Origin: Anaerolineae bacterium
GTDB lineage: Bacteria > Chloroflexota > Anaerolineae > 4572-78 > J111
DNA length: 19,784 bases
Direction: 5' to 3'
NCBI GenBank assembly: GCA_020433835.1
Contig: JAGRBY010000061.1
Span: 1-19,784, forward strand
Both the position numbers and the translations under genes were made by a program. Positions 6,471 to 15,600 of the stretch are shown one piece after another. Position 1 is the stretch's first letter. The number at the start of each line of letters is the position of its first letter. The notes beneath the pieces are model-generated. The model did not search any database and was not told the DNA's origin. It saw nothing but the letters and a program-made list of their open reading frames with translations.

Positions 6471-8459
6471 ATGTTACCGCTTAAAGAGTTTGCCAATTTT
6501 GTTACTTTAGATATGGCAAATCTGTCAGCAATTTATGCTCAACTATTAGCCGATGACAATGAAGAATATAGTTCTATTTCATATAATGAACGCAGTGCGT
6601 TGGCCCGTAGAATTTTGAATGCTGTTACTGATTGTTGTTTGTCACAAAGTTCGGCACCCCTTCTTAAAATTTTCGACGCTGAAGATGATATGAACAACAC
6701 AACCCACCGGCTAAATACTGCATCTGTTAAAAATGCTTTATATGAAGTAGAATGTTTAGGGCAAACGTTGACGCCCGTGGTTACCAGTTTGGAAGCCGGT
6801 AAGTTTTTTTGGCAGTTACTAGCCGATTTACGTGCGGTTATTATAAAATCGCTTGCTGTTTCCACCTCTCCGCAAAATGCTATCAATAAGCAAGATACTA
6901 CCCGATTAAAAATAACTGAGCCAGATGTCATTGACTTGGCTCTGAAAACTTCTCTGCAAGAAAATGATACGCTGTCAGTTGCTATTAGCAATGCCGCCAT
7001 CGGTGTTGTTATTACCGATCCTCACTTGCCGGATAATCCGCTTATTTATGTTAATCCTGCATTTACCAAAATCACCGGCTATTCGGCAGACGAGTCTATT
7101 GGCCAAAACTGTCGGTTTTTGCAAGGGCCGGATACCGATGCATTATCTATTAGTACAATCAGAAAAGCAGTTGAGAATGAGAGATCCTGTTCGGTAGTTA
7201 TACTTAACTACCGTAAAGATAGTACTCCTTTTTGGAATGAGTTGACTATCAACCCCGTTTTTTCTGAGGATGGTAGCCTACTAAACTTCATAGGCATCCA
7301 AACAGACGTTACGGCCCGTCAACACGCTGAGGATGCCCTCCTAAGACGGGCATTGGAACTGGAAACCGTAACTGAGGTCAGCATCGCCACTTCGACTATT
7401 TTAGATGTAAATCAACTTTTGCAAGAAGTAGTTGATTTAACAAAAACCCGTTTTAACTTATACCACGTTCACATTTATATGTTTGATGAAAAAGCAGGCG
7501 ATTTAAATCTCACGGCCGGCGCTGGTGAAGTAGGTCGAACTATGATGAAACAGGGCTGGCAAATTCCCATTGATCGTGAGGATTCGCTTGTGGCCCGTGC
7601 AGCCCGTACTAGGCAGGCCGTTATCATCGACGATGTTCGTAAAGAGCCGGGATTTCTCCCCAACCCATTATTGCCCAATACGCGTTCGGAAATGACAGTG
7701 CCGATGATTGTTGGCGATAAATTTTTAGGTGTACTTGATGTGCAATCTGATCAAGTAAGACACTTTACCAAAGATATTGCTAAAATAAAAATAACACTTG
7801 CCTCGCAAATTGCCGTTGCTTTGCAAAATGCAATTCAATATCAGGAAACACAGAAAGCTTTAATGGAGATGGGAAACTCGCAAGATCTGTTGCGAACCGT
7901 CATCGACGCAACTCCCGATTGGATATTTATTAAGGATCGAGAGCATCGCTATCGCCTGGTTAACAAAGGTTACTCAGACAGCCTAAATATCCCCATTGAT
8001 GCATTGATTGGTAAGAATGATTTAGATGTTGGTTTTCCAGAAGACATTGTCACAGGTAACCCGGAAAAGGGTATTATTGGCTTTTGGTCGGATGATGATG
8101 AGATATTTGCCACCGGGCAAATTAAGTTTATTGATGTTGAACCTGTCGAACTTGATGGAAAACGGATGTATTTTAGCACTGTAAAAGCACCGGTTCGCGA
8201 CGCAGACGGATATATTTGGGGAGTACTGGGCTATGCCCGTAATGTCACAGATAGAGAGCAACTTTTAGCTCAAGTTCAAATGCGTGCCCATCGTGAGCAG
8301 ACTATTCGCGAAATTACAGAAAAAATGCGCTCTGCTACCACTCTTGAACAACTTGTTAAAGTAACCGCCGAGGAGTTAGGACAAAGTTTCTCAGCAGATT
8401 ATGTAATGCTTAATCTAAATAGAGATCCATCTAGCGAACCTGTAAACAATAGTGGGTGA
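6471..8459 (+). CDS. LOV-GAF-PAS blue-light sensor protein without output domain
   Basis: This is a 662-residue soluble protein. Residues 1-130 form a helical domain that resembles the start of the 12691 gene product. A LOV-type PAS domain (about 168-283) has the signature GQNCRFLQ with adduct-forming C214. Flavin-contacting residues N246 (NYRKD), N256 (FWN) and Q277 (FIGIQTD) lie 32, 42 and 63 residues after the cysteine, the same spacing as C450, N482, N492 and Q513 of oat phototropin LOV2. A GAF domain (about 300-455) with YHVHIY and LLPNTRSEM follows, then a second PAS (about 472-596) and the cluster's C-terminal tail (604-650). No kinase, cyclase, STAS or DNA-binding domain is present. 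GAAGGAG at 6455-6461 supports ATG 6471. It lies 78 nt after the receiver gene and 21 nt before the next gene. Blue-light sensing is strongly supported; the output partner is unknown. Confidence 0.9.
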   Translation: MLPLKEFANFVTLDMANLSAIYAQLLADDNEEYSSISYNERSALARRILNAVTDCCLSQSSAPLLKIFDAEDDMNNTTHRLNTASVKNALYEVECLGQTLTPVVTSLEAGKFFWQLLADLRAVIIKSLAVSTSPQNAINKQDTTRLKITEPDVIDLALKTSLQENDTLSVAISNAAIGVVITDPHLPDNPLIYVNPAFTKITGYSADESIGQNCRFLQGPDTDALSISTIRKAVENERSCSVVILNYRKDSTPFWNELTINPVFSEDGSLLNFIGIQTDVTARQHAEDALLRRALELETVTEVSIATSTILDVNQLLQEVVDLTKTRFNLYHVHIYMFDEKAGDLNLTAGAGEVGRTMMKQGWQIPIDREDSLVARAARTRQAVIIDDVRKEPGFLPNPLLPNTRSEMTVPMIVGDKFLGVLDVQSDQVRHFTKDIAKIKITLASQIAVALQNAIQYQETQKALMEMGNSQDLLRTVIDATPDWIFIKDREHRYRLVNKGYSDSLNIPIDALIGKNDLDVGFPEDIVTGNPEKGIIGFWSDDDEIFATGQIKFIDVEPVELDGKRMYFSTVKAPVRDADGYIWGVLGYARNVTDREQLLAQVQMRAHREQTIREITEKMRSATTLEQLVKVTAEELGQSFSADYVMLNLNRDPSSEPVNNSG

Positions 8460-8480
8460 GGAAAATAGGAGAAAGTCTAT

Positions 8481-10658
8481 ATGCTAAGACTGTTTTCTAG
8501 TAGCTTAAGAGTTCGCCTGACAATATTAATCTTATTGATCGTTACCTTACCTATATTGGTGGCTATCTTGTTTGCTAGCTACATTATTAGTCAGGATTTG
8601 CGGCAAGAGGCAGAGCATGATCTTCAGCAAAGAAGTGAAGCGTTAGCAGATAGGGTAGTAAATTGGGATGAATTGTTAACGTTATCGCTCAGCAACCTGA
8701 GTAAGCAACCGGATATCATTAGCATGGATGCTGAGCGGCAAAAGCCGGTTTTGTTTCAAATGAGTAATGTCTACTCAAACCTATATTTGGTTCATACAGC
8801 CGATAAAACAGGTTTTAATATTGCCCGGAGTGATGATGGTGAACTTCGAAATTACGGCGACCGTTTTTGGTTTAAGGAAGCAATAGCCGGCAACGAATTA
8901 GTTCGCCAGACACTTTATAGCCGTACCACAGGTGAACCATCTATTTGTCTGGCCTCGCCCATTCAAGATCAACAAGCTCAAAATCTTGGTGTGGTCAGTG
9001 TCTGTACTGACCTCGATATTTTAACTGAGCAGGTGGGTGCTACCCGGTTAGGGAATACAGGCTTTGCATTTTTAATTAACGAGGCAAATCAGGTTCTAGC
9101 CCATCCTAATAAGGCCTATGTCGACGAGTTGAAAGACCTTAGCGATAATCCCATGGTCAGTCAAGCGCGTTCTGGGCAGAATAGTTTAGGTTTATTTGTG
9201 GATGAAAATGGTACCCGATGGTTGTTTAATGGACTTTCGCTTAATAATGGTTGGATGGTTATTGTTCAACAAGAAGAGGCTGAAGTCTTAGCTCGAGTAC
9301 GTTTTTTTCAATTTGGTGCTTTAGGATTAACAGCGTTATTAATTTTTACCATTGCCGGGTTAACCTGGTGGGTAGCCGGTTATTTTGTAAACCCCATTGT
9401 TCATTTGACAGATGCTGCCAGAAGTCTAAGTTCAGGGCAGTTAACCCAGATCGCCACGCATCAAAGCCAGGATGAAATTGGTGTTTTGACAAATACATTT
9501 AATGATATGGCTCAACAACTCAATCAATTGATTGATAGCTTAGAGCACAGAATATCCAGCCGTACTCAGCGCTTAGAGGCGGTTGCTGCTATTAGCGAGC
9601 GCTTAAACAGTATCCTTAAATTTGAGGATCTCTTGGCAGCTATCGTCACTGAGGTTCAAGATAAATTTGGTTACTACCACGCCCATATTTATCTTTTAGA
9701 TGATAATAGGGAGCGCTTGGTTGTGGCTGAAGGCACCGGGCCGGCCGGAGCAAAAATGAAAAAGAGCGGACACAACATTCTCTTTAACGCTGAGACAAGT
9801 TTAGTGGCTCGAGCCGCTCGAACGGGCAAGATTGTGTGGGTTGACAACGTTCGTGAAGCTCCAGATTGGTTGCCTAATGAACTGTTGCCAAATACCTATT
9901 CGGAAATGGCTGTGCCTATTGTGCTTGATGGGCAAGTTGTAGGGGTTTTAGATGTGCAATCTGATCAAATTAGCGGATTTGATGATGGTGATGCCAATGT
10001 GCTGCGCTCTTTAGCCAACCAGATAACCGTAGCTATTCGTAACGCCCACCTCTTTGAGGAAGTTGAAGCTGCTTTGGCTGAAGCTCATGAAGCTCAACGC
10101 CGTTACCAGCAAGAAGCGTGGCAAAAGGTGCAAAAGAGCAGTGGTCCACGGCGATACTTATTCACTCGACCTGGTGTACAACTCGATAAAACAGAAAAGG
10201 AGCGCCTCCATACTATTGAGACCCAACAATTAGCCAAAGATGGCCCAACTTTGGTTGATATAAATATAGGTTCATCTACAGGACAAGCTCTTACAGCTCC
10301 AATTAACCTGGGTGATTTGACGATTGGAAAATTACAACTGCAAGCAGCCGGAGAGAATAGACAAACCTGGTCAGATGAGGATTTGTATTTTGTTGAGGAC
10401 ATATTAAATCAATTTGTTCAAACTGCCGAAAACCTGCGCCTCTTCGATGAAACCCGCCAGAAAGCCGGTCAAGAGCAAACTATCCGTGAAATTACCGAGA
10501 GAATGCGTACAGCAACTAATCTTAAACAGTTGATGCACACCATGGCTAAGGAATTAAATGAGCGACTTTCGGCAGGGCATGTATTTATCGATTTAGGTAT
10601 AGAGCGGGGAACATCTATAGCTGATATAGACATAACAGTAAATGGGAAACATACTTGA
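8481..10658 (+). CDS. Membrane receptor: dCache-HAMP-GAF-degenerate GAF, no transmitter
   Basis: The 725-residue protein has TM1 at about 12-34, an extracellular double-Cache domain at about 38-270 (membrane-distal motif GDRFWFKEA at 126-134, then SVCTDLDIL near 173-181), TM2 at about 277-300, a HAMP domain at 301-355 (NPIVHLTDAA, DEIGVL) and a GAF domain at about 370-525 with YYHAHIY and LLPNTYSEMAVP. Residues 530-657 are a degenerate GAF-like module shared with the next two genes, and 662-706 are the shared C-terminal tail. Cache domains bind small molecules such as amino or organic acids, but the classical dCache amino-acid motif is incomplete. HAMP normally passes the signal to a kinase or MCP domain, and neither is present. 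GGAGA at 8468-8472 supports ATG 8481. The gene sits 21 nt after the LOV gene, consistent with one operon. Confidence 0.88.
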   Translation: MLRLFSSSLRVRLTILILLIVTLPILVAILFASYIISQDLRQEAEHDLQQRSEALADRVVNWDELLTLSLSNLSKQPDIISMDAERQKPVLFQMSNVYSNLYLVHTADKTGFNIARSDDGELRNYGDRFWFKEAIAGNELVRQTLYSRTTGEPSICLASPIQDQQAQNLGVVSVCTDLDILTEQVGATRLGNTGFAFLINEANQVLAHPNKAYVDELKDLSDNPMVSQARSGQNSLGLFVDENGTRWLFNGLSLNNGWMVIVQQEEAEVLARVRFFQFGALGLTALLIFTIAGLTWWVAGYFVNPIVHLTDAARSLSSGQLTQIATHQSQDEIGVLTNTFNDMAQQLNQLIDSLEHRISSRTQRLEAVAAISERLNSILKFEDLLAAIVTEVQDKFGYYHAHIYLLDDNRERLVVAEGTGPAGAKMKKSGHNILFNAETSLVARAARTGKIVWVDNVREAPDWLPNELLPNTYSEMAVPIVLDGQVVGVLDVQSDQISGFDDGDANVLRSLANQITVAIRNAHLFEEVEAALAEAHEAQRRYQQEAWQKVQKSSGPRRYLFTRPGVQLDKTEKERLHTIETQQLAKDGPTLVDINIGSSTGQALTAPINLGDLTIGKLQLQAAGENRQTWSDEDLYFVEDILNQFVQTAENLRLFDETRQKAGQEQTIREITERMRTATNLKQLMHTMAKELNERLSAGHVFIDLGIERGTSIADIDITVNGKHT

Positions 10659-10703
10659 TGGACAGATTAATTTGGCTTTTTAGCAAAGTACGGGGAATTT
10701 TAA

Positions 10704-12698
10704 ATGCATGATATGTCTTTGCCTTATAGTCATAATCTGGGACTGGTTATACTGTCTATCACTATTGCCATTCTGGCCTCATATACCGCCCTTGATTTAG
10801 CTGGGCGCGTAACGGTAGCTCAGGGGCGAAGTCGCCTCAGTTGGCTTATGGGTGGAGCGGTAGCCATGGGCATTGGTATTTGGTCTATGCACTTTACGGG
10901 GATGCTAGCCTTTAAATTGCCTATCCCTGTTTTGTACGATATTCCAATTGTGTTTGTTTCATTACTTGTGGCTATTATTGCTTCCAGTATTGCCCTCTTC
11001 GTTGCTAGCCGTGAAAGATTGAAATGGCCTCAACTTGTTATGGGCGGAATTGTTATGGGAATAGCTATCGCCGCGATGCATTATATTGGCATGGCTGCAA
11101 TGCGGTTGAACGCTACAATCACTTATGATCCGTTCTTTTTTACACTGTCGATTATCGTTGCCATCACAGCCTCACTAGCCGCTCTTTGGCTGTCTTTTGA
11201 GTTTCGAAGCGACTCAACCTTGGTCTGGAATTGGCTTAAGATCAGTAGTGCGGTTGTTATGGGCGGGGCTATCGCTGGTATGCACTATATCGGTATGCAT
11301 GCCGCTATTTTTACGCCATCCTCAGAAATGGTGGGCGATACATCTTTTGCTGTAGATATCTCAGTGTTGGGTGCCGGGGTTATTTCCCTGGTAACATTTA
11401 TGATTTTAGGATTAACCTTACTGCTTTCTATTGTCGATCAACGCCTTGCTAAACAAGCAACATATCTGGCTCAAACCGAACTGCGATACAACGAAGACTT
11501 AGAAAAACTAAATTTGGAATTAAAAGATCGGTTGGTTGGATTACAATTAATGGGCGAAGTTGGCCGTACTGTAATGTCCATCTTGGACATCGATCAGTTG
11601 GTACATGAGATTGTCAATCAGATACGTGTAACGTTTAATTATTATCATGTTCACATTTATTTGGTCGATGATAAACAAGAGAATCTGGTTGTTGCAGCCG
11701 GAACTGGCTCAGCTGGAGCAGAGATGTTAGCTAAAGGACATTATATCCCTCTCAATGCTCCAACCAGTTTAGTGGCTCGAGCAGCCCGAAACCACGAGGT
11801 GGTACGCGTTGATAATGTGCGGGAAGCAGAAGATTGGCTCCCCAACCCACTCCTCCCTGATACATATTCTGAGATGGCTGTTCCCATTATCTTAGACGAC
11901 AAGGTTGCCGGTGTCTTAGATTTACAAAATAATGAGATCGGCAGTTTTCATGAGGATGATGCTAACCTGCTTGATTTTTTGACCACCCAAATTGGTGTAG
12001 CCCTTCGGAATGCTCGTCTTTTTGATGAAGTCAGGGTCGCTTTAACCGAAGCGCGCCTGGCTCAGGAACGATATACAAAACAGGCCTGGGATAAGAAGAA
12101 GGCTCAAAAAGAGAGAGAGGGATATCATTATGGACGTCCTGATGTACCTTTACCGGACAGAACAACCTTAATTCAGGCCAAGCAATTAGCCTTACAACAC
12201 GATACCCCTTTGATCGTTATGGTTGATAATGATCGGGTTAGTTTCAAAGATGATACTCAGGATAATTCAGATGAGGTGGCCCACAAGTCTCAAGCCATTG
12301 TTACTCCTATTATCTTGCAAAATGAGTCTATCGGGACATTACAAATTCATCCAGTTAGCCCCGATCAAATCTGGACCACCAGCGATTTGGAGATAGTAGC
12401 AGCTATTATCGATCAGTTTGCCCAAACCGCCGAAACTCTGCGCCTCTTCGATGAAACCCGTAAACAGGCTAGTCGAGAGAGTACTATCCGTACTGTGACC
12501 GACAAACTTCGAGCGGCTCCGAGTTTAGAGCGTTTATTAGAAATTGCTACCACAGAAATTAGCCAACTGTTTCCGGTAAGTCATGCAGAGTTAGAATTAG
12601 GTGCAAATGGGCACTCAGGTCAGGGTAACGGCTCAAATGGCTCTTCTGCTGGGCGAACTTCTCTCATCCATCTAGAAGGAGATAACCAGGATGGATAA
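10704..12698 (+). CDS. MHYT-domain membrane sensor with GAF and degenerate GAF, no transmitter
   Basis: The 664-residue protein starts with a seven-TM MHYT region (about 10-245) carrying three motif copies: MHFTGM at 62-67, MHYIGM at 125-130 and MHYIGM at 193-198. MHYT domains are proposed to bind copper through His/Met residues and to sense oxygen, CO or NO; this is a proposal for the family, not proven here. A coiled coil (about 246-280) and a GAF domain (about 285-440, with YYHVHIY and LLPDTYSEMAVP) follow. Then come the degenerate GAF module (447-587) and the shared C-terminal tail (590-633), ending in a Gly/Ser/Asn-rich stretch. MHYT is usually fused to GGDEF/EAL or kinase domains; none is present here. 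GGGGAA near 10692-10697 supports ATG 10704. The 3' end overlaps the next gene by 8 nt. Confidence 0.9.
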   Translation: MHDMSLPYSHNLGLVILSITIAILASYTALDLAGRVTVAQGRSRLSWLMGGAVAMGIGIWSMHFTGMLAFKLPIPVLYDIPIVFVSLLVAIIASSIALFVASRERLKWPQLVMGGIVMGIAIAAMHYIGMAAMRLNATITYDPFFFTLSIIVAITASLAALWLSFEFRSDSTLVWNWLKISSAVVMGGAIAGMHYIGMHAAIFTPSSEMVGDTSFAVDISVLGAGVISLVTFMILGLTLLLSIVDQRLAKQATYLAQTELRYNEDLEKLNLELKDRLVGLQLMGEVGRTVMSILDIDQLVHEIVNQIRVTFNYYHVHIYLVDDKQENLVVAAGTGSAGAEMLAKGHYIPLNAPTSLVARAARNHEVVRVDNVREAEDWLPNPLLPDTYSEMAVPIILDDKVAGVLDLQNNEIGSFHEDDANLLDFLTTQIGVALRNARLFDEVRVALTEARLAQERYTKQAWDKKKAQKEREGYHYGRPDVPLPDRTTLIQAKQLALQHDTPLIVMVDNDRVSFKDDTQDNSDEVAHKSQAIVTPIILQNESIGTLQIHPVSPDQIWTTSDLEIVAAIIDQFAQTAETLRLFDETRKQASRESTIRTVTDKLRAAPSLERLLEIATTEISQLFPVSHAELELGANGHSGQGNGSNGSSAGRTSLIHLEGDNQDG

Positions 12699-15600
12699 AA
12701 TCGCAGCAACTATCAGATCACAATATGATAGTTTGATCGAGGCGTATAATCAGCATTGGCAGGCCCTAAGCGATGCTGTGCTGCTACCCAATCAAGCCAG
12801 CGTTGAAATGGTTAGCCAGATGATGAAGCATCTGGCAGATACCACCGCAGTTGACGATGACTCTGAGTTTGCTCAACGGTGGGTGGCTGATGCTTTAGCC
12901 GAAGGAATTACTCCTGCAACTTTGCAAATTAATTTGACGGCGCTCGAGCAAACCCTCATGCCTCTGGCAACTACAGTTGAAACGGCTACAGTTTTATGGC
13001 AAGTGTTTACCCGGATGCGTACTGAGGCTATCGCTCAAACTGCGAAACAATCTTCAGTTTCAATAGATGAACGATTAGATGAAGTCTTGAGTATTGCTCG
13101 AGCGGCTTATTGGGAGTTTGATATCGCTACCCAAACTTTCACTTTTAACGACCAGTTCTACAGCTTATTCCATACCAGTGCTGCTCAAGAAGGCGGGTAT
13201 CATATGCCCGTTCAGACCTTTGTTGAAAAATTTGTATATCCTGAAGATATTCCCCTTGTCGCCACAACCTTCCAAGGAGTCATAGAAACGACAGCCCCCA
13301 ACTTTTTATATGAACGAGATTTTCGCGTAATCCACTCCAATGCCGAACAGCGGATCCATTTGGCAAGATTTAGAGCTAAAAAAGATGAGCAAGGACAGAT
13401 TGTCAAAATTGTGGGGGCTACACAAGATATTACAGAGCAGAAATGGGCAGAGAAACAACTTCGTGAGAACGAAGCTCGGCTGGTAGAAGCCACATCTATT
13501 GCCAAGCTATACTATTGGGAGTTTGATCGTATTACGCAGATATTCACCTTCTCACCTAAGTATTACAAACTGCTGAATATCCCGATAACGGAAGAAACCG
13601 ATTTTACAATGCCGCTAGCGGAATATTTTCAAAAATATGTTCCGCCGGAAAGTGCAAAATCTGTTGGTCAGGAAATTGAGAGAGTTTTGGCTTCGTCAGA
13701 AAGTGATTATAGCCAAGAAATAGAAAGCCAGAATGTAACTACAGATGGGCGGGTCATCCCGATTATGATACGGTTTAGGATCATTAGGGGCGAGGACGGC
13801 ATCCCGATTAAGACTATTGGGGTTAACCAGGACATCACCGAACAGAAAGCCGTCGAAGCCCAACTGCAGAAACAATATCAGCAAATGCAAGAGACATTGG
13901 AGGTGTTGCAAGAAAACGAGGCCCGATTGTCTCAAGCCACATCCTTTGCAAAATTATATGAATGGGAGCTTGATTTTGCCACGCAGACATTTACCTTCTC
14001 ACCAGAGTATTACAAGCTTCTAAATATCCCGATAACGGACAAGACTGACTTTAAGATGTCGATAGAAGAGTATGCTCAGAAATATGTTCCTCCGGGAAGT
14101 GGAGAAGTTGTTAGCCAAGAAATCGAGAGAGTCCTGGCTTCATCAGAAAGTGACTACAGCCGGAAGATAGAAAGCGAGAATATGACCACGGATGGGCGGA
14201 TCGTTCCCATTATGGTACGGTTCAGGCTTACTAGAGATAAGGATGGTAATCCGATTAAGACTATTGGAGCCAACCAGGACATCACTGAATACAAAGCTGT
14301 CGAAGCAGAACTGCGAAAACGGGCTTTGGAATTAGCAGCCGTATCAGAAATTAGTACACAGATAGGGCAAATCAGCGATCCGGCGGAAATGTTACAGCAG
14401 GTGGCCGATTTGACCAAAGAGCGGTTTGGTTTATACCACGCTCACATATACGTTTTGGATGAGGCTGGAGAAACGTTGAACCTGATCGCTGGGGCGGGTG
14501 AAGCAGGGCGTACAATGGTAGCGGAAGGGTGGAGCATCCCCTTTGAACACCAGAGTTCACTGGTGGCACTGACGGCCCGCAAGCGATCTGGTACGATCGC
14601 AAACGACGTGCAGGGCAACCCGGACTTTCTGCCGAACCCTCTACTGCCGGACACACGCTCAGAGATGGCCGTGCCGATTTTGGCAGGTGAGAAGCTGTTG
14701 GGAGTGCTTGATGTGCAGGGGGATGTTGTGGATCGCTTTATGGAGCAGGACATCCAGATAGAGACGACGCTGGCGTCACAAGTGGCGATTGCGCTGCAGA
14801 ATGCCCGGCAGTATCAGCAAACGCAAGAAGCGCTGGAGGAGTTGAGACGGTCTGAGGAGGTGCTGCGAGAAAATGAGGCACGGCTGTCTCAAGCAACAGC
14901 CGCCGCGAAACTATATGAATGGGAGCTTGATTTTGCCACACAGACATTTACGTTTTCACCAGAGTATTACAAGCTGCTGAATATTCCGATAACGGACGAG
15001 ACCGACTTTAAGATGTCGGTAGAGGATTACGCCCAGAAATATGTTAAAAATCCAGAGGTTGTTGGTCGAGAAGTTGAGAGAGTCTTGGCTTCGACAGAAA
15101 GTAATTATAGTCAGGAAATCGAAGACTATAACGTGACCACGGATGGGCGGCTCATCCCGATTATGGTACGGTTTAGGGTCGTCAGAGACAAGGAAGGTAA
15201 CCCGATTAGGACAGTTGGGGCCAATCAAGACATCACCGAGCAAAAACGGGTCCAAGAAATTCTAGCCAAACAGGCTGATGATCTGCAAAAAGTTGCCGAA
15301 ATTAGCACCAGAATAGCCACGACCCATAATGAAGCACGACTTCTGCAAGAGGTGGTTGATTTAACTAAGGATCGCATTGGCTTATACCATGCTCATCTAT
15401 ATTTGCTGGATGAGCGAGGTGAAACGTTAATACTTACCGCCGGAGCCGGAGAAGTTGGACAAGCGATGGTGGCCGAAGGGCGAACCATTTCGTTTAATCA
15501 CCCCCGCTCGATTGTGGCGCTGACAGCTCGAACCGGCAAAGGAATTATTGTTAATAATGTCCATGAAAATCCTGATTTCTTGCCCCATCCTCTTTTGCCC

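Noticed and set aside
14372..14947. Overlapping reverse-strand ORFs inside the 12691 gene
   Set aside because: They are antisense to conserved GAF-coding sequence, have no ribosome binding sites and resemble no known family. They arise from the GC-rich composition here.
13465..15240. CRISPR or tandem DNA repeat array
   Set aside because: The repeats are 370-380 bp, unequally spaced and in a single reading frame; they encode PAS domains.
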